Of a stretch of DNA of 64,000 nucleotides, positions 34,847 to 44,162 are shown in pieces; positions within the stretch are counted from its first letter, which is position 1, and every line of letters begins with the position of its first letter. The DNA is from Nocardiopsis sp. CNT312 (GTDB lineage Bacteria; Actinomycetota; Actinomycetes; Streptosporangiales; Streptosporangiaceae), in contig NZ_AZXF01000015.1 in NCBI RefSeq assembly GCF_000515115.1, forward strand, positions 1 to 64,000, read 5' to 3'. Position numbers and translations under genes: made by a program. The notes beneath the pieces are model-generated. The model searched no databases. It saw only the letters and a list, made by a program, of their open reading frames with translations, and was not told where the DNA came from.

Positions 34847-36500
34847 ACCCCTGAACGACAACCCCGCCCCCGAGCGGCCCCCCTCGTTCGACCTGACCAC
34901 ACATCCATGGATCCGTGTCCTGCGCCCCAATGGCACCGAGGACGAACTCTCACTCCGCGAGGTGTTCCACCAGGCCCCGGACCTGGTCCGCCTGGTCGGC
35001 GACCTGTCCACCCAGGAGTTCGCGCTCTTCCGGCTCCTGCTCGCCATCCTCCACGACGCCGTGGACGGACCCCGCGACGCCGACGACTGGTGTGAGCTCT
35101 GGGAGGCCGACGCGCTCCCGTGCGAGCGGATCGACGACTACCTCGACCGCCACCGCGAGCGCTTCGACCTCCTCCACCCCGAGACACCGTTCTTCCAGGT
35201 CGCCGGGCTCCACACCGACAAGGGCGAACACTCCTCCCTGGACCGCATCGTCGCCGACGTCCCCAACGGCAACCGCTTCTTCACCATGCGCGCCCACGGA
35301 GCGCGGCGGCTCGGCTTCGCCGAGGCCGCCCGCTGGCTCGTCCACGCCCACGCCTTCGACACCTCCGGAATCAAGTCCGGCGCCGTCGGCGACCACCGGG
35401 TCAAGGGCGGCAAAGGCTACCCGCAGGGCGTCGCCTGGGCCGGAAACCTCGGCGGGGTCATGGTCCAAGCCGCCGACCTGCGCGAATCACTCCTGCTCAA
35501 CCTCATGGCCTCCGAATACGACCAGATCCGCGCCGATGAGGCCGACGCCCCGGCCTGGCGCCACGACCCGCCGGGCCCCGGCCCCCTGAAACCCGTCGAG
35601 GCCGCCTACCGACCCCACGGTGTCCGCGACCTCTACACCTGGCAGAGCCGCCGCGTCCGCCTGCACTTCGACACCGACGGCGTCTACGGGGTCCTGCTCG
35701 CCTACGGCGACCGCCTCACCCCCCATGAGCACCGCCACCGCCAGGAACCCATGACCGGATGGCGGCGCAGCCAGGCCCAGGAGAAGAAGCACAAGATGCC
35801 CCTGGTGTACATGCCGCGCGAACACGATCCCGCGCGCAGCGCCTGGCGCGGCCTCGCCTCGCTCATCACCGACCGGGTCCAGGGCTCCTCCAGCGACTTC
35901 CTCCGACCGCGCCTCCTGGACTGGGTGGACTGGCTGGTGACCGAAGGCTTTCTCCAGGACAAGGACAAACGGGTCCGGGCCCGCCTGGTCGGCGCCCTCT
36001 ACGGCACCCAGCAATCCGTCGTCGACGAGGTGGTCGACGACGACGTCACCATGGCTCTGGTCCTCCTCGACGACCGGTGCGAAGGACTGCGCCAACAGGC
36101 CGTCAACGCCGTGGACGACGCCCACAAGGCCGTGGAGATCCTCGGCGTCCTCGCCCAGGACCTCGCCCGGGCGGCCGGAAACGAACCGGCGCCCCGGCGC
36201 GACGCCGCACGCGACCGCGGCTACGGGCAGCTCGACGGCCACTACCGGCGCTGGCTGGCCTCACTCGACTCCGACACCGACCCCGACCGGGCACGGGAGC
36301 GGTGGCAGCACACACTGCGCGACCAGATCCGCCGTATCGGCGACGAACTCGCCGACACCGCCGGCCCCGCCGCCTGGGAAGGGCGTGTGGTCAAGACCGG
36401 CTCGGGAGAACTCTGGCTGAGCACCCCGCAGGCCAGGAGCCGATTCCGCCGTGAACTGGCGCGGCTGCTGCCCGCCACCGAACCCGCCGCCACGAACTGA
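34836..36500 (+). CDS. cse1: Cascade large subunit Cse1 (Cas8e)
   Basis: A 554-residue protein with the Cse1 family opening FDLTTHPWIRVLRPNGTEDE and LSLREVFHQA, a middle region with GDHRVKGGKGYPQGVAWAGN, and a C-terminal helical bundle. It recognises the PAM and recruits Cas3. GTG 34836 lies within the end of cas3, with GAAGGTGAG just ahead; coupled translation is expected. The PAM inferred from the array is AAC-like, so its PAM loop may tolerate C where E. coli prefers G. Confidence 0.96.
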   Translation: MPSEPLNDNPAPERPPSFDLTTHPWIRVLRPNGTEDELSLREVFHQAPDLVRLVGDLSTQEFALFRLLLAILHDAVDGPRDADDWCELWEADALPCERIDDYLDRHRERFDLLHPETPFFQVAGLHTDKGEHSSLDRIVADVPNGNRFFTMRAHGARRLGFAEAARWLVHAHAFDTSGIKSGAVGDHRVKGGKGYPQGVAWAGNLGGVMVQAADLRESLLLNLMASEYDQIRADEADAPAWRHDPPGPGPLKPVEAAYRPHGVRDLYTWQSRRVRLHFDTDGVYGVLLAYGDRLTPHEHRHRQEPMTGWRRSQAQEKKHKMPLVYMPREHDPARSAWRGLASLITDRVQGSSSDFLRPRLLDWVDWLVTEGFLQDKDKRVRARLVGALYGTQQSVVDEVVDDDVTMALVLLDDRCEGLRQQAVNAVDDAHKAVEILGVLAQDLARAAGNEPAPRRDAARDRGYGQLDGHYRRWLASLDSDTDPDRARERWQHTLRDQIRRIGDELADTAGPAAWEGRVVKTGSGELWLSTPQARSRFRRELARLLPATEPAATN

Positions 36501-36506
36501 CACCGG

Positions 36507-37259
36507 ATGGACATGACACAGACAGAGCAGGCCGAACGGGTCGAAGAAGCGCGACGACCGGAACCGGGGGAGAGGGGCCGCAGCGATCTCGGCCCGGTCG
36601 GCAACGCGGTCAGCGACCGTGTCGAGGACCTTTTGAGGGGCTACCTCGCCGACCGCTCCGAAGCGGTCGCCGCCCTCGCGCGACTGCGCGGCGGAGCGGG
36701 CAAGACCTTCGGGGAGTGCCCGCAACTGTGGGGGCTCACCGTCGACTCCCACGCCTACGCCGCCCCGGGGTGGAGCCGCGATCGGCAGGACCGGGCCGAA
36801 GAGGCGGTCCACGCCGCCCTCAGCCTGTTCGCCCTCCACCAGCAGTCCCTGCGCGGCGCCTCGGGAGGGGATGAGAACCGGATGCACCGCCGGGTCCGCT
36901 ACCTCGACGGCGATCGCGGCCGCCGTCCCCACTACGGCCTGGGCTGGGCGGTGCGCGCCTGTATGGGGAGCGGTGAGATCGACACCGCCCTGCACAACCG
37001 GCTGAAGAAGGCCGCCCAGGCGAGTTCCCTGCGCACCCGGGTGGGTGAACTGCGCCAGATCGTCGCCCACCTGCGCCGCAACCGCGTAGCGCTCGACTAC
37101 GGCCTGCTCGCCGACCAGCTCTTCCAAGCCCAGGAACCCCGAGGCATCACCCGGGTCCGCAACGAGTGGGGGCACGGATTCGTCTCCTACCGCCCCGCCA
37201 AGAACGACGGCACGGCCTCCGACGACACGACCACCGCCTCTGAGAAGGAACACCAGTGA
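36507..37259 (+). CDS. cse2: Cascade small subunit Cse2
   Basis: A 250-residue, mostly helical basic protein. Family features: LARLRGGAGKTFGECPQLWG (about residue 54), VHAALSLFALHQQS, and TRVGELRQIVAHLRRNRVAL DYG near residue 175-195. Two copies form the belly of Cascade and hold the displaced DNA strand. It starts 6 nt after cse1 and overlaps cas7 by 4 nt. The N-terminal 25 and C-terminal 25 residues are charged and look unstructured. Confidence 0.94.
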   Translation: MDMTQTEQAERVEEARRPEPGERGRSDLGPVGNAVSDRVEDLLRGYLADRSEAVAALARLRGGAGKTFGECPQLWGLTVDSHAYAAPGWSRDRQDRAEEAVHAALSLFALHQQSLRGASGGDENRMHRRVRYLDGDRGRRPHYGLGWAVRACMGSGEIDTALHNRLKKAAQASSLRTRVGELRQIVAHLRRNRVALDYGLLADQLFQAQEPRGITRVRNEWGHGFVSYRPAKNDGTASDDTTTASEKEHQ

Positions 37260-38452
37260 GCCGAACCATCATCGACCTGCACGTCCTCCAGACCGTCCCG
37301 CCGAGCAACTTGAACAGGGACGACACGGGGAGCCCCAAGACCGCCGTGTACGGAGGGGTGCGCCGCGCCCGGGTTTCCAGCCAGGCGTGGAAGCGCGCCA
37401 CCCGGGAGAGCTTCCAGGATCTGCTCGACCCCCAGGAGCTCGGCACCCGGACCAAGCGCGTCGCCGAGTTCGTCGCCAAGCGAATCGTCGAACTGGACCC
37501 CGGTATCGAGAGGACGCAGGCCTGGGACCTGGCCGCCCAGACCGTCCAGGCCGCCACCGGCGCCAAGGTCGAGGCCGTCGAGCGCAAGGTGAAGGCGGCC
37601 AAGAAGGCCGGTGAGCCCGCGCCCGCGCCCGAGTCCGGCTACCTGATGTTCCTCAGCGCCCGGCAGCGCGACGGCCTGGCTGCCCTGGCGGTGGAGGGCA
37701 GGGACGACATCAAGGCCTTCCTCAAGGACAAGGAGAACAAGGCCAGGGCCAAGAGCATCGCCGACACCGGGCACTCGGTGGACATCGCCCTGTTCGGCCG
37801 GATGGTCGCCGACGGAGCCGACATCAACGTCGACGCCGCCACCCAGGTGGCGCACGCCATCAGCGTCCACGAGGTCGACAGCGAGTCCGACTACTACACC
37901 GCCGTGGACGACGCCAACCCCGAGGAGGAGACCGGCGCCGGGATGATCGGCACCATCGACTTCAACTCCGCGACCCTGTACCGGTACGCGGCCGTGGACG
38001 TCGACCGCCTCGCCGAGAACCTGGGGCAGGGGATCAAGGAGGGCGCTGGTGACACCGAACCCGTGCGGCGCGCCGTCGAGGCGTTCGTCAGCGGCTTCGC
38101 CACCTCCATGCCCAGCGGAAAGGTGAACACCTTCGGCAACCACACCCTGCCCGACGCAGTGGTGGTGACGCTGCGCGACGCGCGGCCGATCAGCTACGTC
38201 GGGGCGTTTGAGAAACCCGTGGACAGCGACACCGGAGAGGGGTTCGTCGAGGGCGCATGCCGGGCCCTCGCCGCCTACGCCGCCGAGGTCGAGCGCGTCT
38301 ACGGGGCGGGGGACGCGCCGGCGTGGGCCGTCCGGGTGGGGGAGCGGACCGCGCCCCTGGCCGACCTCGGTGCCCAGGAGGCCGCCTCGCTCAAGGACCT
38401 GGTGGCCGAGGTGGGCGCCGCCGTCTCCCAGCGGCTGGGCCGGGACGCATGA
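37256..38452 (+). CDS. cas7: Cascade backbone Cas7e
   Basis: A 398-residue protein: TIIDLHVLQTVPPSNLNRDD at the N terminus, RRARVSSQAWKRATRESF (about residue 38), HAISVHEVDSESDYYTAVDD, and FATSMPSGKVNTFGNHTLPD. Six copies wrap the crRNA. Overlaps cse2 and cas5 by 4 nt each. Confidence 0.97.
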   Translation: MSRTIIDLHVLQTVPPSNLNRDDTGSPKTAVYGGVRRARVSSQAWKRATRESFQDLLDPQELGTRTKRVAEFVAKRIVELDPGIERTQAWDLAAQTVQAATGAKVEAVERKVKAAKKAGEPAPAPESGYLMFLSARQRDGLAALAVEGRDDIKAFLKDKENKARAKSIADTGHSVDIALFGRMVADGADINVDAATQVAHAISVHEVDSESDYYTAVDDANPEEETGAGMIGTIDFNSATLYRYAAVDVDRLAENLGQGIKEGAGDTEPVRRAVEAFVSGFATSMPSGKVNTFGNHTLPDAVVVTLRDARPISYVGAFEKPVDSDTGEGFVEGACRALAAYAAEVERVYGAGDAPAWAVRVGERTAPLADLGAQEAASLKDLVAEVGAAVSQRLGRDA

Positions 38453-39162
38453 GCGTGCTCGCACTGCGTCTGGCGGGGCCGCTCCAGGCCTGGGGGGCCT
38501 CCGCGCGCTTCGCCCGGCGCACCACGGAGAACACCCCCACCAAGAGCGGTGTCGTCGGCCTCCTCGCAGCCGCCCTCGGCAGGCCGCGCACCGCCGACCC
38601 CGCCGACCTGGCAGGGCTCCGGTTCGGGGTGCGCGTCGACCAGCCCGGGACGCGAGTACGCGACTACCAGACCGCACGGCACCTGGTCACCGGTGACTCG
38701 ATGCCAGTGTCGGAACGGTTCTACGTGGCCGACGCCGTGTTCGTCGCGGGGGTGGAGAGCGACGACGAGGACGTCCTGTCCGCCCTGGACCGGGCCGTGC
38801 GCTCCCCGCACTTCCTGCCCTACCTGGGGCGCCGCTCCTGCCCGCCCTCCCGCCCCGTCGACCTCGGGGTCCACCCGGGAGGGCTGGAGGACGTCCTGGG
38901 GGACACGGAAGTGCTGCCCTGGCAGGCATCCGCGTGGTACCGCGCGGAGTGGGAGGACCGGGAGACGGAGCTTCCCGTGTTCGTCGAGACAAGGGAGTCG
39001 GAGCAGGCGGACGAACTCCTGCGTGACCTCCCGGAGAGCTTCGATCCCCGCCACCGCCGCTACCGGATGCGCGGCGTCTCGGCCGGTCCCCCGGTGCGGG
39101 TCGGTGGCCCGCCCCCGGAACAGCCCGAGCACCATGACCCCCTCGCAGCCCTGGAGGGCTGA
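38449..39162 (+). CDS. cas5: Cascade Cas5e
   Basis: A 237-residue protein starting MSVLALRLAGPLQAWGASAR, the usual Cas5e N terminus, with TPTKSGVVGLLAAALG and LPYLGRRSCPPSRPVDLG. It binds the crRNA 5' handle. ATG 38449 overlaps the cas7 stop; the last base of its own stop is the first base of cas6e. Confidence 0.96.
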   Translation: MSVLALRLAGPLQAWGASARFARRTTENTPTKSGVVGLLAAALGRPRTADPADLAGLRFGVRVDQPGTRVRDYQTARHLVTGDSMPVSERFYVADAVFVAGVESDDEDVLSALDRAVRSPHFLPYLGRRSCPPSRPVDLGVHPGGLEDVLGDTEVLPWQASAWYRAEWEDRETELPVFVETRESEQADELLRDLPESFDPRHRRYRMRGVSAGPPVRVGGPPPEQPEHHDPLAALEG

Positions 39163-39860
39163 TGTACCTGACCCGGTTCCGTTTCAACACCGCGCGTGCC
39201 GGTGCGCGGAAAGTCCTGTCTTCGCCCCAGGTCACCCACGCCGCCGTGATGTCGGCGTTCGCCGAGGAGGTGCCCAGCGCCCCCAGCGGCGCGCGCGTCC
39301 TCTGGCGGGTGGACCACAACGCCAAGGCGGAGGTGTACCTGTACGTGGTCAGTCCGGCCGAGCCCGACCTCACCCACCTGGTGGAGGAGGCGGGCTGGCC
39401 CACGACCGGCACCTGGCAGACGCGGGAGTACGCGCCGCTGCTGGAGCGGCTGGCCGAGGGGCAGAGGTGGGCGTTCCGGCTCACCGCCAACCCGGTCCAC
39501 TCGGTGCGGGTCAAGGACGGCCAGCCCACCAAGCGCACCGCGCACGTCACGCCCCGGCACCAGATGCGGTGGCTTCTGGAACGCCAGGAGCGCCTGGGGT
39601 TCGAGGTGCCGCGCAGGGAGGATGAGAGCGTACCCAGGCCCGAGGACGCCTACGAGTTGGTGGTACGCGATCGCCAGGCGCACAGGTTCGACAAGGTCGA
39701 ACGCGCCAGCGGTGCGCGTAACCGTGTGCCGCTGACACGCGCCACCTTCGACGGGCGCCTGCGCGTCACCGACCCCGAGGCCCTCCGGAACGCTCTGGTC
39801 TCCGGGATCGGCCGGGCCAAGGCCTACGGCTGCGGGTTGATGACGCTGGCTCCGGTGTGA
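39162..39860 (+). CDS. cas6e: crRNA endonuclease Cas6e
   Basis: A 232-residue protein: MYLTRFRFNTARAGARKVLS, then SPQVTHAAVMSAF with the likely catalytic histidine (about residue 27), and the C-terminal glycine-rich loop SGIGRAKAYGCGLMTLAPV. It cuts in each repeat hairpin and stays bound to it. The preserved hairpins in mini-array B are its expected substrates too. Confidence 0.96.
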   Translation: MYLTRFRFNTARAGARKVLSSPQVTHAAVMSAFAEEVPSAPSGARVLWRVDHNAKAEVYLYVVSPAEPDLTHLVEEAGWPTTGTWQTREYAPLLERLAEGQRWAFRLTANPVHSVRVKDGQPTKRTAHVTPRHQMRWLLERQERLGFEVPRREDESVPRPEDAYELVVRDRQAHRFDKVERASGARNRVPLTRATFDGRLRVTDPEALRNALVSGIGRAKAYGCGLMTLAPV

Positions 39861-40792
39861 GCACGCCCGGCAAGCGCGCGGCGCTGAGCCCCAGCGAGCT
39901 GACCAGGGTGGGCGATCGGAGTTCGTTCGTCTACCTGGAGCGCTGCACGGTGCACCGGGAGTCGAACGCGCTCACCGCCGAAGATGGCGAGGGCGTGCGC
40001 CACATCCCCTCGGCCACGATCGGCACCCTGCTCCTCGGTCCGGGCACACGTGTCACCCACCAGGCCATGGTCCTGCTGGGCGACAGTGGGACGGGTGTGG
40101 TGTGGGTGGGTGAGCACGGGGTCCGCTACTACTCCGGAGGGCGGGCGCTGACCCGGTCGTCCGTCCTCGTGCAGGCCCAGGCCACAGCATGGGCCAACCA
40201 GCGCACCCGGCTCGACGTGGCGCGGAACATGTATCGGATGCGGTTCCCGGGAGAGAACGTGGAGGGCAAGAGCCGCAGGCAGTTGCTTGGTCTGGAAGGG
40301 GACCGGGTCAAGGCGTGCTACCGGGAGCAGTCGGCTCGGAGCGGGGTGCCCTGGCACGGGCGGCGGTACACCCCTGGGGACTTCGACTCCGGCGATGCGC
40401 CGAACCAGGCGGTCACCGCCGCGGCGCAGTGCTTCTACGGCATCGCACAGTCTGTGGTGGCGGCGCTGGGCTGTACGCCCGGTCTGGGGTTCGTGCACTC
40501 CGGCCATGAGCAGTCGTTCGTCCTGGACATCGCCGACCTGTACAAGGTGGAGGTGGCCATCCCTGTCGCCTTCGACGTGGTCGCCGAGAGCGATGAGGAA
40601 GTGGGGCCGCGTACGCGGCGCGCACTCAGGGACCGCGTCCATGAGTTGAGGCTGCTCGACCGGTGCGTGAGTGATGTGAAGCGACTTCTGCTTCCTCCTG
40701 GCGTTGATATCGAGGAGCCTGATCGTATGGGTGTACAGACCGACGATGGTGTGGACATTCCCGGAGGCAGGAACTACGGGGTGATGTGGTGA
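39857..40792 (+). CDS. cas1: Cas1e integrase
   Basis: A 311-residue protein with the Cas1 core: an N-terminal beta domain (SSFVYLERCTVHRESNALTA), VVWVGEHGVRYYSGG, and the metal site formed by FVHSGHEQSFVLDIADLYK (His and Asp) with an upstream glutamate. It inserts new spacers together with Cas2. GTG 39857 overlaps cas6e by 4 nt. Confidence 0.96.
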   Translation: MSTPGKRAALSPSELTRVGDRSSFVYLERCTVHRESNALTAEDGEGVRHIPSATIGTLLLGPGTRVTHQAMVLLGDSGTGVVWVGEHGVRYYSGGRALTRSSVLVQAQATAWANQRTRLDVARNMYRMRFPGENVEGKSRRQLLGLEGDRVKACYREQSARSGVPWHGRRYTPGDFDSGDAPNQAVTAAAQCFYGIAQSVVAALGCTPGLGFVHSGHEQSFVLDIADLYKVEVAIPVAFDVVAESDEEVGPRTRRALRDRVHELRLLDRCVSDVKRLLLPPGVDIEEPDRMGVQTDDGVDIPGGRNYGVMW

Positions 40793-41133
40793 CGGTCATC
40801 GTCCTGACGACATGTTCGGCCGGTCTGCGTGGCCTGCTCACCCGTTGGCTGCTGGAGATCTCCCCCGGGGTCTTCGTCGGTGGGCCGTCCGCACGCGTTC
40901 GGGAGGTCCTGTGGGGGGAGGTGCAGGCGTACGCGGGCAACGGCCGAGCGCTGTTGGTCTACTCGACCAACAGCGAGCAAGGCTTCACTTTTGAGACTTT
41001 CGATCACAAATGGGAACCGGTGGACCATGAGGGGATGATGCTGATCCAGCGCCCGCGGGCGAAGAGCGCCGATGCCGCCCAGGTGAAGAAGGGGTGGAGC
41101 AAGGCATCGAAGCGTCGAAGGTTTGGTCGATGA
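40789..41133 (+). CDS. cas2: Cas2e
   Basis: A 114-residue Cas2e: MTVIVLTTCSAGLRGLLTRW at the start, ISPGVFVGGPSARVREVLW, and ALLVYSTNSEQGFTFETF. GTG 40789 overlaps the cas1 stop by 4 nt (GTGA) and gives the family's usual first residues; GTG 40786 would add one residue. The C-terminal tail is Lys/Arg-rich. Last gene before the array leader. Confidence 0.94.
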   Translation: MTVIVLTTCSAGLRGLLTRWLLEISPGVFVGGPSARVREVLWGEVQAYAGNGRALLVYSTNSEQGFTFETFDHKWEPVDHEGMMLIQRPRAKSADAAQVKKGWSKASKRRRFGR

Positions 41134-41233
41134 TGCGTTTTTGGGGGTAGTGGACTTTATGTTCCTTTTGTCTGTCTCTCGACAGTTTGCAAATTCGGCC
41201 CCTCTGCGAGTATAAAGACGCAGGTCAGCAAGA
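41134..41233 (+). promoter_or_regulatory. Leader and promoter of the main CRISPR array
   Basis: A 100-nt AT-rich stretch between cas2 and the first repeat. It contains TTGCAA (41187-41192) and TATAAA (41211-41216) with 18-nt spacing; transcription would start about 10 nt before the first repeat. Its place next to cas2 marks the left end as the growing end. Confidence 0.75.
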
Positions 41234-42728
41234 CTGCTCCCCGCGCACGCGGGGATGGACCCTCTGTTCGTAGCATCAGTTCTAGCAGCTGGATCTGCTC
41301 CCCGCGCACGCGGGGATGGACCTACCCAAGCTACGCCAACGCCTGCAACGATGACCTGCTCCCCGCGCACGCGGGGATGGACCCGCCTGCAACGATGACA
41401 GCGATCCACCCCCAAACTGCTCCCCGCGCACGCGGGGATGGACCCCACATCGAAAAATGGGAGCCGGAGCGCGGTGACTGCTCCCCGCGCACGCGGGGAT
41501 GGACCCCAGAGTTCGCCGTCGTGGTCGCGGGCGAGGTCCTGCTCCCCGCGCACGCGGGGATGGACCCACCTCCAGGGCGCGGGCCACCACGTCGGGCACC
41601 CTGCTCCCCGCGCACGCGGGGATGGACCCCTGCTCCTGGACGAACTCGCCCTCGACGCAGACTGCTCCCCGCGCACGCGGGGATGGACCCCTATTCGCTC
41701 ATGGGTAGAGGACAGGCTGTAGCTGCTCCCCGCGCACGCGGGGATGGACCCTGGCCGCGACCGGAGGGGTCTACGTGCCGCGCCTGCTCCCCGCGCACGC
41801 GGGGATGGACCCCCTGTTCCTGAAGACGAACCGCCGGAACCTGGTCTGCTCCCCGCGCACGCGGGGATGGACCCACCTCTAGCCGTCTAGAGGTCGAAGG
41901 TAATTTCTGCTCCCCGCGCACGCGGGGATGGACCCGCCGCCCTGGCCGAGCTGATCGGCCGCACCGGCTGCTCCCCGCGCACGCGGGGATGGACCCGTGA
42001 CGGTCTCGGAGTCGGGCAGCTCCACCGACTGCTCCCCGCGCACGCGGGGATGGACCCCGGCCGCCGATCGCAGCCGGACGGATGCCCTCCTGCTCCCCGC
42101 GCACGCGGGGATGGACCCCCTCCGGCCGCGCCGTCCCGTGGGGGGTGCACACTGCTCCCCGCGCACGCGGGGATGGACCTCACCGACGTGATCACCCAGG
42201 TCCGTCGTCTTGCTGCTCCCCGCGCACGCGGGGATGGACCCCGCGCCGGTGAACGGCTCGTCGGCCTGGACACCTGCTCCCCGCGCACGCGGGGATGGAC
42301 CTGAACCGCCGGTTCGACCACCACCCGCCCAACGCTGCTCCCCGCGCACGCGGGGATGGACCTGAACCGCCGGTTCGACCACCACCCGCCCAACGCTGCT
42401 CCCCGCGCACGCGGGGATGGACCTTCATTTCAGGCATACTGGACACGTCATTACCTCTGCTCCCCGCGCACGCGGGGATGGACCCAACTTGTGGGTCAGC
42501 TTCTTTAAGATCACGGACTGCTCCCCGCGCACGCGGGGATGGACCGAAGCGGGTGCCGTGCGGGCGTCCACACAGATCCTGCTCCCCGCGCACGCGGGGA
42601 TGGACCCCGGCCGTGCGGTGAGCGCCCAACAGCACCCTCCTGCTCCCCGCGCACGCGGGGATGGACCGGAGCGCGAGCTGGCCGCCACCAAGGCCCTGCT
42701 CTGCTCCCCGCGCACGCGGGGATGGACC
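41234..42728 (+). CRISPR. Main type I-E CRISPR array, 25 repeats
   Basis: Twenty-five identical 28-nt repeats starting CTGCTCCCCGCGCACGCGGG and ending GATGGACC, first at 41234-41261 and last at 42701-42728, with 24 spacers of 33 nt (three of 34 nt: those before 41601, 41846 and 42152). The hairpin is CCCCGCG-CA-CGCGGGG. The base after each repeat is mostly C, sometimes T or G, as expected if it is the last PAM base captured during insertion. Spacers 18 and 19 (42302-42334 and 42363-42395) are identical. Spacers 2 and 3 share 16 nt. All repeats are identical, even the last, so the array is recently active or well maintained. Confidence 0.99.
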
Positions 42729-42889
42729 CCCCGTTCCTGCGTGGCCGGCGTGTCCGCTATCCCAAGGTGGCGGGTCGCCGGGCCGAGCCCGGACCGGGCG
42801 GGGCGCCGGTGTCGTTGCCGAAGGCCCGAGCCCTCCCGTCGTCCACCCGCTGCCCTCGAACCCGCCTCCTGCTCTTGTGCGCTCTGTGC

Positions 42890-43255
42890 TCACCCGCTGC
42901 TGAGGACCATGTGGTTGCCTTCGCTGTCGCGGAACTCGGCGACCGTGGTGCCCGGCTGCCAGGGGGCCTCCTGCGGCTCGGTGGTGATCTCGACACCCTT
43001 GTCCCGGAGGCTCTCGACGGTGGCCCCGACGTTCTCGACCACCAGCACCATGACGGGCTCCTCGGAGGGCTTCTCGTCGGGGCGTCGGTTGAAGTGCAGG
43101 GTGGTCGTCGCCCCGGGAAGGCCGAGTTCGATCCACCGCCACCCGTCGTCGCCCATGGGGGCGTCGGCCGTCACCCGGCACCCGAGCCTGTCGGTGTAGA
43201 AGGCCTTGGCCCGCTCCTGGTCGAACACGGGAAGCTCGGCGAACTTGACGTACAT
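42890..43255 (-). CDS. VOC-family (glyoxalase-like) protein
   Basis: A 121-residue single VOC domain: MYVKFAELPVFDQERAKAFY, LGCRVTADAPMGDDGWRWIE, and a C-terminal FRDSEGNHMVLSS with the metal-ligand-type Glu. Such proteins include dioxygenases, epimerases and antibiotic-binding proteins; the substrate here is unknown. It is divergent from a TetR gene with a repeated operator between them, so it is probably induced by whatever the regulator senses. Confidence 0.87.
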   Translation of the reverse strand: MYVKFAELPVFDQERAKAFYTDRLGCRVTADAPMGDDGWRWIELGLPGATTTLHFNRRPDEKPSEEPVMVLVVENVGATVESLRDKGVEITTEPQEAPWQPGTTVAEFRDSEGNHMVLSSG

Positions 43256-43294
43256 GGCTGTTCCGTTCCTCCTGGGGCCGCTCGGCCCGATTCA

Positions 43295-43343
43295 TACTGG
43301 ACCGTCCAGTACTCTTTTTGCATCAAAACTAGACCGTACAGTA
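43295..43343. promoter_or_regulatory. Two TetR operators between VOC and TetR genes
   Basis: TACTGGACCGTCCAGTA (43295-43311) is palindromic around one central base. AACTAGACCGTACAGTA (43327-43343) agrees at 14 of 17 positions. They are 32 bp apart, about three helical turns, in the divergent gap. Confidence 0.78.
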
Positions 43344-43404
43344 CTGATAGGACAATCGGGGGAAGCAGCCCTGAACCGATGGCCACATAGAGGTGATGAG
43401 CAGC

Positions 43405-44043
43405 ATGGGTCCGCCTGAGAAGGGGTTGAGCCGTTCGGCCCGCAAGCGCCGGGCCATCCTGGACGCCGCGGAGGAGGTCTTCCTCAGAGGCGGGTACCTC
43501 GGCACGAACATGGACGAGATCGCCGCGCTCTCGGAGGTCTCGAAGCAGACGGTCTACAAGCACTTCGGGAGCAAGGAGGGCCTGTTCGTCGAGATCGTCA
43601 CCAGCATGACCTCCGGGGCGGGGGACGCCGTCCACGGCGAGGCGCCCGAGCCGGACCGGCCCGAGGACGTGGCGGCGTACCTGCGGGACTACGCCCGCCG
43701 CCAGCTCACGGTGGTGCTCACGCCCCGGTTGATGCGGTTGAGGCGGATGGTCATCGGTGAGGTCGCGCGGTTCCCGGAGCTGGCGCGGGTGCTGTACGAG
43801 TGCGGGCCCCAGCGGGCGATCGCGGCTCTGGCCGAGAGCTTCTCCCGGCTCGCTGACCGCGGCCTGCTCTCGGTGGAGGATCCCCAGCGCGCGGCGTCCC
43901 ACTTCAACTGGCTGGTGATGTCGGAGCCGGTGAACCGGGTGATGCTGTTGGGGGACGAGGCCATTCCGGGGGAGGCCGAACTGCGCCGACACGTCGACGA
44001 GGGCGTGCGGGTGTTCCTCGCGGCGTACGGAGCCGGACGCTAG
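43405..44043 (+). CDS. TetR-family regulator
   Basis: A 212-residue regulator with helix-turn-helix at residues about 10-58 (RKRRAILDAAEEVFLRGGYL, MDEIAALSEVSKQTVYKHFG) and a C-terminal domain of the TetR_C type with LTPRLMRLRRMVIGEVARFP. ATG 43405 is preferred: GAGGTGA lies 8 nt ahead, while GTG 43393 and ATG 43396 overlap that site. It probably represses itself and the VOC gene through the paired operators. Confidence 0.9.
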   Translation: MGPPEKGLSRSARKRRAILDAAEEVFLRGGYLGTNMDEIAALSEVSKQTVYKHFGSKEGLFVEIVTSMTSGAGDAVHGEAPEPDRPEDVAAYLRDYARRQLTVVLTPRLMRLRRMVIGEVARFPELARVLYECGPQRAIAALAESFSRLADRGLLSVEDPQRAASHFNWLVMSEPVNRVMLLGDEAIPGEAELRRHVDEGVRVFLAAYGAGR

Positions 44044-44122
44044 AGGACATGCGGCGCTTCCGTGCGGACGCCGCTGATCGGTTCGCGGTTCTCCGTCAGT
44101 GTGTTCCGTGCGCATGGTGGCG

Positions 44123-44147
44123 GGGCTCGGCGCCGAGCCGAGCCCCC
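44123..44147. terminator. Hairpin between convergent TetR and DUF1540 genes
   Basis: GGGGCTCGG (44123-44131) and CCGAGCCCC (44139-44147) form a 9-bp stem with a 7-nt loop, between the two stop codons. Likely shared terminator. Confidence 0.6.
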
Positions 44148-44162
44148 GTCCCGCGAACGCCG

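Noticed and set aside
42729..42889. A degenerate trailing repeat after the last CRISPR repeat
   Set aside because: No sequence with the stem CCCCGCG/CGCGGGG occurs at the expected spacing after 42728.
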